DNA of 64,000 nucleotides from CAVQRB01 sp963715055 (GTDB lineage Bacteria; Pseudomonadota; Alphaproteobacteria; Rhodobacterales; Rhodobacteraceae). Below the pieces are notes generated by a model. It saw only the letters and a list, made by a program, of their open reading frames with translations, was not told the origin of the DNA and made no database searches. This document shows positions 55,947 to 63,269 of this stretch, piece after piece. The stretch is from assembly GCA_963715055.1 (NCBI GenBank), contig CAVQRB010000009.1:9167-73166 (forward strand), in the 5' to 3' direction. The first letter of the stretch is position 1; every line of letters starts with the position of its first letter. The position numbers were made by a program, and so were the translations under genes.

Positions 55947-57275
55947 ATGGCTGGAATTCCTCACGACCATTACGAACCGAAGTCCGGTGGCGAGAAGTGG
56001 CTGCACAGCCGCCTGCCGATCGTCGGCCTTCTCTATGACACGCTGATGATCCCCACTCCCAAGAACCTCAACTGGATGTGGATCTGGGGCATCGTGCTGA
56101 CTTTCGTGCTGGTGCTGCAGATCGTCACCGGCATCGTTCTGGTCATGCATTACACGCCGCATGTCGACATGGCTTTTGCCTCCGTCGAACATATCATGCG
56201 CAACGTCAACGGCGGATACATGCTGCGTTATCTGCATCAGAACGGCGCGTCGCTGTTCTTCGTGGCCGTCTACTTGCACATCTTCCGCGGCCTCTACTAC
56301 GGGTCCTACAAGTCCCCACGCGAGATCACCTGGATCATCGGTATGCTCATCTACCTGATGATGATGGGTACCGCCTTCATGGGCTATGTTCTGCCGTGGG
56401 GTCAGATGTCCTTCTGGGGCGCTACCGTGATCACCGGCCTCTTCGGTGCCATCCCCTTCGTGGGTGATGCGCTTCAGACCTGGCTGCTGGGCGGACCCGC
56501 CGTGGACAATGCCACGCTCAACCGCTTCTTCTCGCTCCACTATTTGCTGCCCTTCGTGATCCTGGGCCTTGTAATCGTGCACATCTGGGCGTTCCACACG
56601 ACAGGGAACAACAACCCCACCGGCGTTGAAGTGCGCCGCACGTCGAAGGAAGAAGCCGAGAAGGACACGCTGCCCTTCTGGCCCTATTTCGTGATCAAGG
56701 ATCTCTTTGCCCTCGCGGTGATCCTCGCGATCTTCTTTGCGGTCGTGGGCTTCATGCCCAACTACCTCGGCCACCCCGACAACTACATCGAGGCAAACGC
56801 CCTGGCGACGCCTGCGCACATCGTGCCCGAATGGTACTTCCTGCCGTTCTATGCGATCCTGCGCGCCTTCACATCGGATGTCTGGGTGGTGATCATCGCC
56901 GAGACCCTGACCGGCGGTATCATCGACGCCAAGTTCTTCGGTGTTCTGGCCATGTTCGGTGCGATTGCCGTCATGGCGCTGGCACCCTGGCTCGATACGT
57001 CGTCTGTGCGGTCGGGCCGCTATCGCCCGATGCTGAAATGGTGGTTCTGGCTTCTGGTGGTAGACTTCATCGTCCTGATGTGGCTGGGCGCCATGCCTGC
57101 GGAGGAGCCCTATGCGACTTTCTCGCTGATCGCCTCGGCCTATTGGTTCGCCTATTTCCTTGTGATCCTGCCGCTGCTCGGTGTCATCGAGAAGCCGCTG
57201 GCGCAGCCGGAAACGATCGAATCGGATTTCGTGTCGCACTATCCGAAATCCACTGACGCCACTCCGGCCGAATAA
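55947..57275 (+). CDS. petB: Cytochrome b of the bc1 complex
   Basis: Eight-helix membrane protein of 442 residues with two b haems and both quinone sites. Haem ligand histidines lie in RYLHQNGASLFFVAVYLHIF and SLHYLLPFVILGLVIVHIWA. The Qo-site PEWY motif is intact (HIVPEWYFLPFYAILRAF). It is 12 bp after petA and 11 bp before petC, with AAGGGAG at its start. Confidence 0.97.
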   Translation: MAGIPHDHYEPKSGGEKWLHSRLPIVGLLYDTLMIPTPKNLNWMWIWGIVLTFVLVLQIVTGIVLVMHYTPHVDMAFASVEHIMRNVNGGYMLRYLHQNGASLFFVAVYLHIFRGLYYGSYKSPREITWIIGMLIYLMMMGTAFMGYVLPWGQMSFWGATVITGLFGAIPFVGDALQTWLLGGPAVDNATLNRFFSLHYLLPFVILGLVIVHIWAFHTTGNNNPTGVEVRRTSKEEAEKDTLPFWPYFVIKDLFALAVILAIFFAVVGFMPNYLGHPDNYIEANALATPAHIVPEWYFLPFYAILRAFTSDVWVVIIAETLTGGIIDAKFFGVLAMFGAIAVMALAPWLDTSSVRSGRYRPMLKWWFWLLVVDFIVLMWLGAMPAEEPYATFSLIASAYWFAYFLVILPLLGVIEKPLAQPETIESDFVSHYPKSTDATPAE

Positions 57276-57286
57276 AGGAACAGGAC

Positions 57287-58075
57287 ATGATGTTCAGAAC
57301 ACTTACACTCAGCGTCGTGGCAGCCTTCGGGCTTGCCACGGCCGGGCTCGCTGCCGGCGCCGCTGGTCATGTCGAAGACTTCGATTTCTCCTTCGAAGGA
57401 CCTTTCGGCAAATACGACCAGAACCAGCTGCAACGTGGCCTGCAAGTCTACACCGAGGTCTGCTCGGCCTGTCATGGTCTTAAGTTCGTGCCGATCCGCT
57501 CGCTCGCCGAAGAAGGCGGTCCGGGTCTGCCCGAAGATCAGGTGCGGGCCTATGCGGCGAATTACGAGACCTTCGACCCGGAGCTGGACGATTTCCGCCC
57601 CTCCACACCGGCAGATCATTTTCCCGAGTCCGGTCTCGAGAATGCACCCGACCTGAGCCTTATGGCCAAGGCGCGTGCCGGTTTCCACGGACCTTATGGT
57701 CTGGGGATCAATCAATTCTTCAAGGGCATGGGTGGTGCAGAATACATCGCCTCGCTGCTGACCGGCTATACCGGTGAGGAAAAGGAAGAGGCTGGCGTGG
57801 TGCTATATGAAAATACCGCCTTCCCAAGCGGCTGGATCGCCATGGGGCCGCCATTGTCCGATGAACTTGTCGAATTCGCCGATGGACACGAGAACGACAT
57901 GGAAAATCTCGCCAAGGACGTTTCAGCCTTTCTGATGTGGACGGCGGAACCCAAGATGATGGCCCGCAAGCAGGCTGGCTTCGTAGGCGTCGTTTTCCTC
58001 ACGCTGTTGTCTGTCTTGCTCTACTTGACCAACAAGCGCATTTGGGCGCCGGTCAAGGGTAAGAAGACCGCCTGA
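57287..58075 (+). CDS. petC: Cytochrome c1
   Basis: 262 residues, membrane-anchored c-type cytochrome of the bc1 complex. Signal peptide MMFRTLTLSVVAAFGLATAG; haem site CSACHGLKF; Pro-rich ENAPDLSLMAKARAG; PSGWIAMGPPLSDELVEF with the candidate axial Met region; C-terminal anchor VGVVFLTLLSVLLYLTNKRI. It passes electrons from the Rieske protein to soluble or membrane cytochrome c. A strong terminator follows. Confidence 0.96.
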   Translation: MMFRTLTLSVVAAFGLATAGLAAGAAGHVEDFDFSFEGPFGKYDQNQLQRGLQVYTEVCSACHGLKFVPIRSLAEEGGPGLPEDQVRAYAANYETFDPELDDFRPSTPADHFPESGLENAPDLSLMAKARAGFHGPYGLGINQFFKGMGGAEYIASLLTGYTGEEKEEAGVVLYENTAFPSGWIAMGPPLSDELVEFADGHENDMENLAKDVSAFLMWTAEPKMMARKQAGFVGVVFLTLLSVLLYLTNKRIWAPVKGKKTA

Positions 58076-58100
58076 GATAGCCTCCAAGTGACCTAGAACA

Positions 58101-58136
58101 AAAAACCCCCCGTGCTGCTAAGCGCGGGGGGTTTTT
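58101..58136 (+). terminator. Rho-independent terminator of petABC
   Basis: CCCCCCGTGCT (58106-58116), loop GCTA, then AGCGCGGGGGG (58121-58131) give an 11-bp stem with one G-T pair, followed by TTTTT. The stem is flanked by AAAAA on the 5' side, so it could also work in the other direction. It starts 26 bp after the petC stop. Confidence 0.96.
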
Positions 58137-58506
58137 GGTCTGCATCTCCCGTTAGAGAGACAAATCACAGACCCTGGGGAGAGTCTTAATCAGAAGGCTC
58201 GCATCGTCCCGGCAAAGTGGCAGAAATTCGCTTTTGGCACCGGAACGCCGTTTTCCTTCCCCTTGGTCAAATATTCCTCGTTACCTTAACGGAACCTCCC
58301 GTTTCCAGAAGAAGGCCCCTGACCGGTCACTGTTAATACTCGTAAACTAACACTGACATCTCAGCCTGTATGTGATGTGGATCACACAATTATGAAAACC
58401 TGAGCGTCATCCTGAAAAACCTTTGTTACTGGACCCTGGCCGACGAGGAAGACGCCGGAGACGCACACGCGCATGTCCTCAGTCTGCTGCATCGGCCTGC
58501 CTCTCC
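58137..58506. other. 370-bp non-coding spacer
   Basis: No reading frame here looks coding on either strand. The spacer lies between the petABC terminator and the predicted small gene on the minus strand. The one clear signal is the CRP-like palindrome at 58371-58386. AT-rich stretches around 58330-58400 could hold promoter elements, but I could not fix any. Confidence 0.6.
58371..58386. promoter_or_regulatory. CRP/FNR-type palindrome TGTGA-N6-TCACA
   Basis: TGTGATGTGGATCACA is a perfect match to the classic CRP half-site pair with a six-base spacer. It lies within the non-coding spacer, about 400 bp from the stop of the Crp/Fnr-type gene downstream, and no gene start is close on the plus strand. 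Which regulator binds is unknown. Confidence 0.55.
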
Positions 58507-58656
58507 TTAAAACCGTCTGTAGGTCTTTTCGACGAGCGACTGAGCCGTCCGGTATTCACGATCCGTTTCGACCAACCATGCGATCATCGCCTGGAAGGTG
58601 GATGTCTCTTGCGAAGATTTGTTTTGTTCTGACGGAGATTCGATCGGGCGTTTCAT
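58507..58656 (-). CDS. Predicted 49-residue protein of unknown function
   Basis: From ATG 58656 it reads MKRPIESPSEQNKSSQETST, then FQAMIAWLVETDREYRTAQS and LVEKTYRRF. AAAGGA lies 9 bases ahead of the ATG. The C-terminal half looks like an amphipathic helix and has natural composition, while the long open frame upstream is weaker. I recognise no family with certainty. It is followed by non-coding DNA holding the CRP-like site. Confidence 0.45.
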   Translation of the reverse strand: MKRPIESPSEQNKSSQETSTFQAMIAWLVETDREYRTAQSLVEKTYRRF

Positions 58657-58782
58657 CTTGCGTTTCCTTTGCGTGTGGCCCCGTAAGGGAGAGAATGGCA
58701 GGCGGGGTTGGATGCCCCTGATGCCATTCACTATCGCGCAAGAACGAATTGCCGTCTGTGAAACGCTTCACATGGTTTCGAA

Positions 58783-59457
58783 TTAAATCTGGTGCAAATC
58801 CGCCATGACCTGCAGTGCTTCGCGATCCAGCACCTTGAGTCCGCCCCGGGTGGACTCGATCACCCCTGCACGCTTCCAGATCGACAGCGTCTTCGATACC
58901 GCCTCTCGGGTCGCACCGACGAATTCCGCCAGTTCCGACTGCGACAATGGTAGCGTCGCAAGATTTTCAGAGCCATCCAGCGTCAGGTAGAGGATCTTGC
59001 GGGCCAGCCGCGCGGGCATGGAGAGGAACACCTGTTCGTTGAGCTGGCTGCTCATCCAGCGCATCCGTTCACCGGCCAACTGGATCATGTCGATGGCCAG
59101 TTCGGGCTTCGAGCGGATGGCGGACAGAACATCGCCGTTCTTGACGCCACGCACCCGTGATGGCTCCAAGGCTGTCACGGTCGCCGTACGGGTACCGGGA
59201 TCGAAGAGTGCGATCTCCCCGAAGAGCGCCCCGGGGCGCATGACGTCGAGCGAGAGTTTCCGCCCTTCCCGCGAGAGTATGCTGAATTCCAGCGAACCGG
59301 AGATGATCGCGTAGAGCGCGTCGCCCTCGTCGCCCTGCTCGAAGAGGACTTCGCCCTCCTCGAGATCGACTTCTGTGGCGACCGAATCCAGAAGGGTCGA
59401 GAGTTCGCTCGAAGCCTGCGCGAGAAATCCGGATTTCGGCAGTTCAGCCGAGTTCAT
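58783..59457 (-). CDS. Crp/Fnr-family transcriptional regulator
   Basis: 224 residues. The N-terminal cyclic-nucleotide-binding barrel includes LEEGEVLFEQGDEGDALYAI and GALFGEIALFDPGTRTATVT, the latter near the phosphate-binding cassette. The C-terminal HTH is LSQSELAEFVGATREAVSKT. No FNR-type cysteine cluster is seen, so it is not an oxygen-sensing FNR. The phosphate-cassette Arg-Thr pair (GTRTAT) fits cAMP binding in part. ATG 59457 is preferred; the extension to 59667 looks non-coding. Confidence 0.88.
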   Translation of the reverse strand: MNSAELPKSGFLAQASSELSTLLDSVATEVDLEEGEVLFEQGDEGDALYAIISGSLEFSILSREGRKLSLDVMRPGALFGEIALFDPGTRTATVTALEPSRVRGVKNGDVLSAIRSKPELAIDMIQLAGERMRWMSSQLNEQVFLSMPARLARKILYLTLDGSENLATLPLSQSELAEFVGATREAVSKTLSIWKRAGVIESTRGGLKVLDREALQVMADLHQI

Positions 59458-59581
59458 GACAGGTCTCCGTCTTCCACGTGACCCATTGCCCTGCTTGCTT
59501 GGGCCAGATTGCGCATGATCGGACACGAGCTTGTCTCGTTTCCCTCGCAACGTGTCGGATGGTCTTGCAAGCCCTGCATGA

Positions 59582-59941
59582 CTATCTGCTGAAACCGACA
59601 AGCCGGTCGTCGAAGGTTGCACCCAATTGGCTGAGAGCTTCGCGTACGTTATCATCGGCAGGGCCATAGACCGAAAAGCGCACGGGCTGGAATACCGAGA
59701 AGAAGCGCTTGGCGAAATGCGCGCCGAAGTTCTCCAGATGCGTCATCACCGCTTCGTTGTCAGCATAGCGTTCGATCACGGTGCAGCGGGTCTTCTCGGG
59801 ATTGAGGAAATACTCGTAGACGAGTGCACCCGGTTCCTTGGCGCGCGTTTCGTTGACCATTTCGGTCACGAGCGCCTGGACTTCGCCGGCACTCTCCTTA
59901 CGGATGTCCATTTCAAGGACCCACTCGATGTGATCGTCCAT
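59582..59941 (-). CDS. Antibiotic-biosynthesis-monooxygenase-fold (ABM) protein
   Basis: Small ferredoxin-like dimeric protein of 119 residues. GEVQALVTEMVNETRAKEPG, then LVYEYFLNPEKTRCTVIERY and HLENFGAHFAKRF are typical of the ABM family (putative quinol monooxygenases and dimeric haem or cofactor-free enzymes). Substrate unknown. It is read toward the Crp/Fnr gene, 124 bp apart. Confidence 0.8.
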   Translation of the reverse strand: MDDHIEWVLEMDIRKESAGEVQALVTEMVNETRAKEPGALVYEYFLNPEKTRCTVIERYADNEAVMTHLENFGAHFAKRFFSVFQPVRFSVYGPADDNVREALSQLGATFDDRLVGFSR

Positions 59942-59978
59942 TTACACTCCCCCAGTCTTTTCCTGAAGTTAGCCAGTG

Positions 59979-61283
59979 CTACCCAGCGTTGTCACGTAAA
60001 ATCTGGCGCTTAGGGCCAACCGGGTCCAATCGGCCAAGCAGTGCCTCGCCTTCTACACCGAGAATTTCGAGGCGTACAATGGTGCCCTCCGGTTGCGCGG
60101 AGGCGAGGTGGACCTCGGTGAACTGCGGTGTGCGTCCCATGATCGGGCTTTCCATCAGTACATCAAGCACGCGCCCAACCTGCGCTGCCAGGTGCTTTTG
60201 TACCTGACGCCTGCCTGCGGCACGCAACCGGGCCGCACGCTCCTTGATTGTCTGGCCATCGACGGCGGGCATCCGTGCCGCCGGGGTTCCGGGACGCGCG
60301 GAGTAGGGAAAGACATGCAACCAGGTCAGATCGCAGTCTTCCACCAACGCCAGCGAATTGGCGAACATCGCCTCCGTCTCCGTCGGAAAGCCCGCGATAA
60401 TATCAGCGCCGAAGGTCATGTCCGGCCGCAGCCGTCGGGCCTCTTCGGCGAAGCGAATAGCGTCATCGCGCAGATGCCGCCGCTTCATGCGCTTGAGGAT
60501 CATGTCGTCGCCATGCTGCAGCGACAGGTGCAGGTGCGGCATCAGCCGCTCTTCGGTGGCAATGGCTTGCATCAGGTTGTCATCGACCTCGATGCTGTCG
60601 ATCGAGCTGATCCGCAGGCGCGGCAGATCCGGGACCAGTTTCAGGATACGCATGACCAGATCGCCCAGACGCGGTGCCGCGGGCAGGTCCGCCCCCCAAC
60701 TGGTCAGGTCCACGCCAGTCAGCACGACCTCGTTGAACCCCTTGTCCACGAGCCGCTTGATCTGCTCCACCACGACGCCGGCGGGCACAGAGCGCGAATT
60801 GCCGCGCCCGAAGGGTATGATGCAGAAGGTGCAGCGGTGATCGCAGCCGTTCTGCACCTGGACATAGGCGCGGCTGCGGGTGCCGAACCCATCGATCAGA
60901 TGACCCGCGGTTTCGGTCACCGACATGATGTCATCGACCTGCAGCGCTTCAGTCTCCCCGATGAAATCGGCGGCCAGGCCCTGCCAGGTCATCGCCTGCA
61001 TCTTTTCGGTATTTCCGATGACCGCATCGACTTCGGCCATGCGCGCGAAGGTCTCGGGCTCGGTCTGGGCGGCGCAGCCGGTCACGATGAGGCGCGCGTC
61101 CGGGTGCTGCCGGCGCAACTTGCGGATGTCCTGCCGCGCCTTGCGCACGGCTTCCGCGGTTACCGCACATGTATTCACGATCACCGCATTCGTGACGCCC
61201 GCGGCCTCTGCCAATTCGCGCATGGCTTCGGTTTCGTAGGCATTGAGGCGGCAGCCCATGGTGGAGAACACCGGTGCGCTCAT
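59979..61283 (-). CDS. mtaB: tRNA (t6A37) methylthiotransferase MtaB
   Basis: Radical-SAM methylthiotransferase of 434 residues that turns t6A37 to ms2t6A37 in ANN-decoding tRNAs. The N-terminal UPF0004 domain has three cysteines (GCRLNAYE, NTCAVT, TGCAAQ). The radical-SAM cluster is CDHRCTFC and a TRAM-like domain ends the protein. ATG 61283 (MSAPVFSTMGCRLNAYE) overlaps the dapF stop as ATGA. Family boundaries between MtaB and MiaB are clear from the GCRLN start. Confidence 0.92.
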   Translation of the reverse strand: MSAPVFSTMGCRLNAYETEAMRELAEAAGVTNAVIVNTCAVTAEAVRKARQDIRKLRRQHPDARLIVTGCAAQTEPETFARMAEVDAVIGNTEKMQAMTWQGLAADFIGETEALQVDDIMSVTETAGHLIDGFGTRSRAYVQVQNGCDHRCTFCIIPFGRGNSRSVPAGVVVEQIKRLVDKGFNEVVLTGVDLTSWGADLPAAPRLGDLVMRILKLVPDLPRLRISSIDSIEVDDNLMQAIATEERLMPHLHLSLQHGDDMILKRMKRRHLRDDAIRFAEEARRLRPDMTFGADIIAGFPTETEAMFANSLALVEDCDLTWLHVFPYSARPGTPAARMPAVDGQTIKERAARLRAAGRRQVQKHLAAQVGRVLDVLMESPIMGRTPQFTEVHLASAQPEGTIVRLEILGVEGEALLGRLDPVGPKRQILRDNAG

Positions 61284-62122
61284 GTCAGCGCCTCGAGGAA
61301 GGCGGGCGTCAGGGTTCCGGTGAAGACATGCGTCGTGGGGCCGGTCATCCAGACGCCGTCCTCGCGCCAATCCACATGCAATGTCCCGCCGTCGAGATCA
61401 ATTCTGACGGCTCGCCCCGTGAGGCCCCGCCGCGCCGCCGCCACGGCCACGGCACAACTCGACGAGCCCGAGGCCAGAGTCAGGCCAGCGCCGCGCTCCC
61501 AGACCCGCATGCGGATGTGATCGGGGCCGATGATCTCTGCGACCTGCACATTGGTACGTTCGGGATAAAGCGGATGATGTTCGTGCGCCGCCCCGAAGGC
61601 CGCGATGTCGATCGCCGCGATGTCCTGTACGAAGAAACTGCAATGCGGATTGCCCATGCCGGTGGCCGTGGGTGCCCCGTCGATGGGCAGCATCAGCGTG
61701 TCCATTTCACGCGCCAGCGGGATCTCGCGCCAGTCGAGTTGCGGCTGGCCCATATTGACCGACGTGAGGCCATCGCCTGCATCCCGGGCCTCCAGGCTGC
61801 CGCGCTCCGTGGTCAGGTGCAGCGTCGTGGCACCCGTCTCCTGCATCACGAACCGCGCGATGCAGCGCGTGGCATTCCCGCAGGCCGCCGATAGCGATCC
61901 GTCGGAATTGTAGAATGTCAGATGCAGCGTATCACCGACCATGGTCATCAGCGCCAGTTGGTCGAAGCCCACACCGCGGTGGCGATCACCCAGCGCGCGC
62001 GCAAGCGCCGGGGTTACGGTGATTCTGCGCGCACGGGCATCCAGCACGACAAAGTCGTTTCCAAGCCCATGCATCTTCATGAAGGGCAGACCGGTATCTT
62101 CCGCTGCGTGCATGGCGGCCAT
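61280..62122 (-). CDS. dapF: Diaminopimelate epimerase
   Basis: Converts LL- to meso-diaminopimelate for lysine and peptidoglycan synthesis. The two catalytic cysteines are in SLSAACGNATRC and ASGSSSCAVAVAA. The N-terminus FMKMHGLGNDFVVLDA is typical; 280 residues. ATG 62122 and ATG 62113 are both possible starts. It is upstream of mtaB and coupled to it by ATGA. Confidence 0.95.
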   Translation of the reverse strand: MAAMHAAEDTGLPFMKMHGLGNDFVVLDARARRITVTPALARALGDRHRGVGFDQLALMTMVGDTLHLTFYNSDGSLSAACGNATRCIARFVMQETGATTLHLTTERGSLEARDAGDGLTSVNMGQPQLDWREIPLAREMDTLMLPIDGAPTATGMGNPHCSFFVQDIAAIDIAAFGAAHEHHPLYPERTNVQVAEIIGPDHIRMRVWERGAGLTLASGSSSCAVAVAAARRGLTGRAVRIDLDGGTLHVDWREDGVWMTGPTTHVFTGTLTPAFLEALT

Positions 62123-62219
62123 ATAAGCCGATGCGACGAAACTATCCAGTGGGCGCTCGCGAAATCACGGTTTTGGGGCTTGACCCCACCCCGGCAGCTT
62201 TCTAAGTAGACCGCCTAGT

Positions 62220-62295
62220 GGGCCTGTAGCTCAGTTGGTAGAGCAACTGACTTTTAATCAGTAGGTCTCGGGTTCGAACCCCGACGGGCTCACCA
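62220..62295 (+). tRNA. tRNA-Lys (TTT)
   Basis: GGGCCTGTAGCTCAGTTGG starts at 62220. The anticodon stem CTGA/TCAG frames loop CTTTTAA with anticodon TTT. TTCGAA forms the T loop, and CGGGCTC pairs with GGGCCTG (two G-T pairs). Encoded CCA ends at 62295. The DNA beyond it changes character, which fits an island inserted at the tRNA 3' end. Confidence 0.96.
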
Positions 62296-62333
62296 CTTCA
62301 ACCGGTTGATCAGTTTTAAGATTTCGACATAGT

Positions 62334-62388
62334 TGCCCACCCGCATTCTGGTGGGTAGTTCAAGGGTGGGCAGTTTGTGGGCATTTTT
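62334..62388. repeat. Inverted and direct GTGGG repeats after tRNA-Lys
   Basis: TGCCCACCC (62334-62342) is exactly complementary to GGGTGGGCA (62364-62372). TGCCCAC also pairs with GTGGGCA at 62377-62383, which is followed by TTTTT. A further GTGGG starts at 62351. The second pairing looks like a terminator for the tRNA; the extra copies may belong to an attachment region. Confidence 0.55.
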
Positions 62389-62449
62389 GCCGCCGAATAT
62401 CAGGCGACCTTATCTTCGCCCGCAGACGACTTGTCATTTCACAAACGTT

Positions 62450-63126
62450 TTACTTCACACGCTTGCATGAGCCTGGCAACACCGGATAGGCGAACTCGGC
62501 CGCCGCTCGCACCGCCATCTCATAAGCCTGCCTCTCGGGCAGCGGCGGGTTGAGGCTGTTCAGGGCCTGTATCGTGCGGTCAATCGTCTTGATTTCACCC
62601 TTTTCGCCGGGTACGGCGGCCGCGGGCGTATACCCGAAAAAAGTCCAGTTGATGCGCATGCCATCCACCTGCACCACACAGTTGGCCCGGCTGTAGTAGT
62701 AGCCAAAGGGTATCACCTGTGGCACACAGCTGAACTGAAGACCCTTTCTTTCCTGGCGTTTTCGGTAAGATAGCTTCTCGCAATACTCGCGAGCCCCTTC
62801 GATTGCCTCTTCCCGTGTAGGGTCGTAACCGTGAACCCTCCCCGCCCGGTGATTGGATCTGAAACATCTGCATAGTAGAGTTGCCCCGGCTGCGGAGCGA
62901 TGTTGATCGTAGGGTTTACAGCCAACAGTTTCTGCACCACAGCGTTGTAGACAGCTGGCGGTGTTTCTTCTGTGATGAACGGCATTGCTGCTGGTGTGAC
63001 TGGCTCTGCAAACGGGTCCTGACTTTTCCCCTGGGCGGCTTCCACAGCGCCTTGCTTGAAGTCCTCGCTACAGGCCATGAGTGTGAGCAAAAAAGCGATC
63101 GACAGCATGATTTTTACAATTCGCAT
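62450..63126 (-). pseudogene. Unknown lipoprotein, frameshifted
   Basis: From ATG 63126 the protein has a lipoprotein signal (MRIVKIMLSIAFLLTLMACS, lipobox Cys19), then FAEPVTPAAMPFITEETPPA and VQKLLAVNPTINIAPQPGQL. After GRGGFTV a missing base in the G-run near 62840 moves the frame to YDPTREEAIEGAREYCEKLS, then FSCVPQVIPFGYYYSRANCV to the stop at 62450. Joined, it is about 225 residues. I do not recognise the family. It is the first gene past the tRNA-Lys and divergent from the Nmad3-like gene. Confidence 0.6.
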
Positions 63127-63269
63127 AAACTTCTCGTTCCTTTGTTAGTTCGCGCCTTACTGTTCACCATAGACGCTTCTTCAAGAAGGTCGGTCAAGCT
63201 CTGGGAAGTTTCCCGCATATCCATCAGTGTACCACCTGGGAAGCTTCCCCTCTCGTCGAAAATTCTTTG

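Noticed and set aside
55332..57239. 635-codon minus frame opposite petA and petB
   Set aside because: petA and petB are unmistakable; the antisense frame is a product of codon bias.
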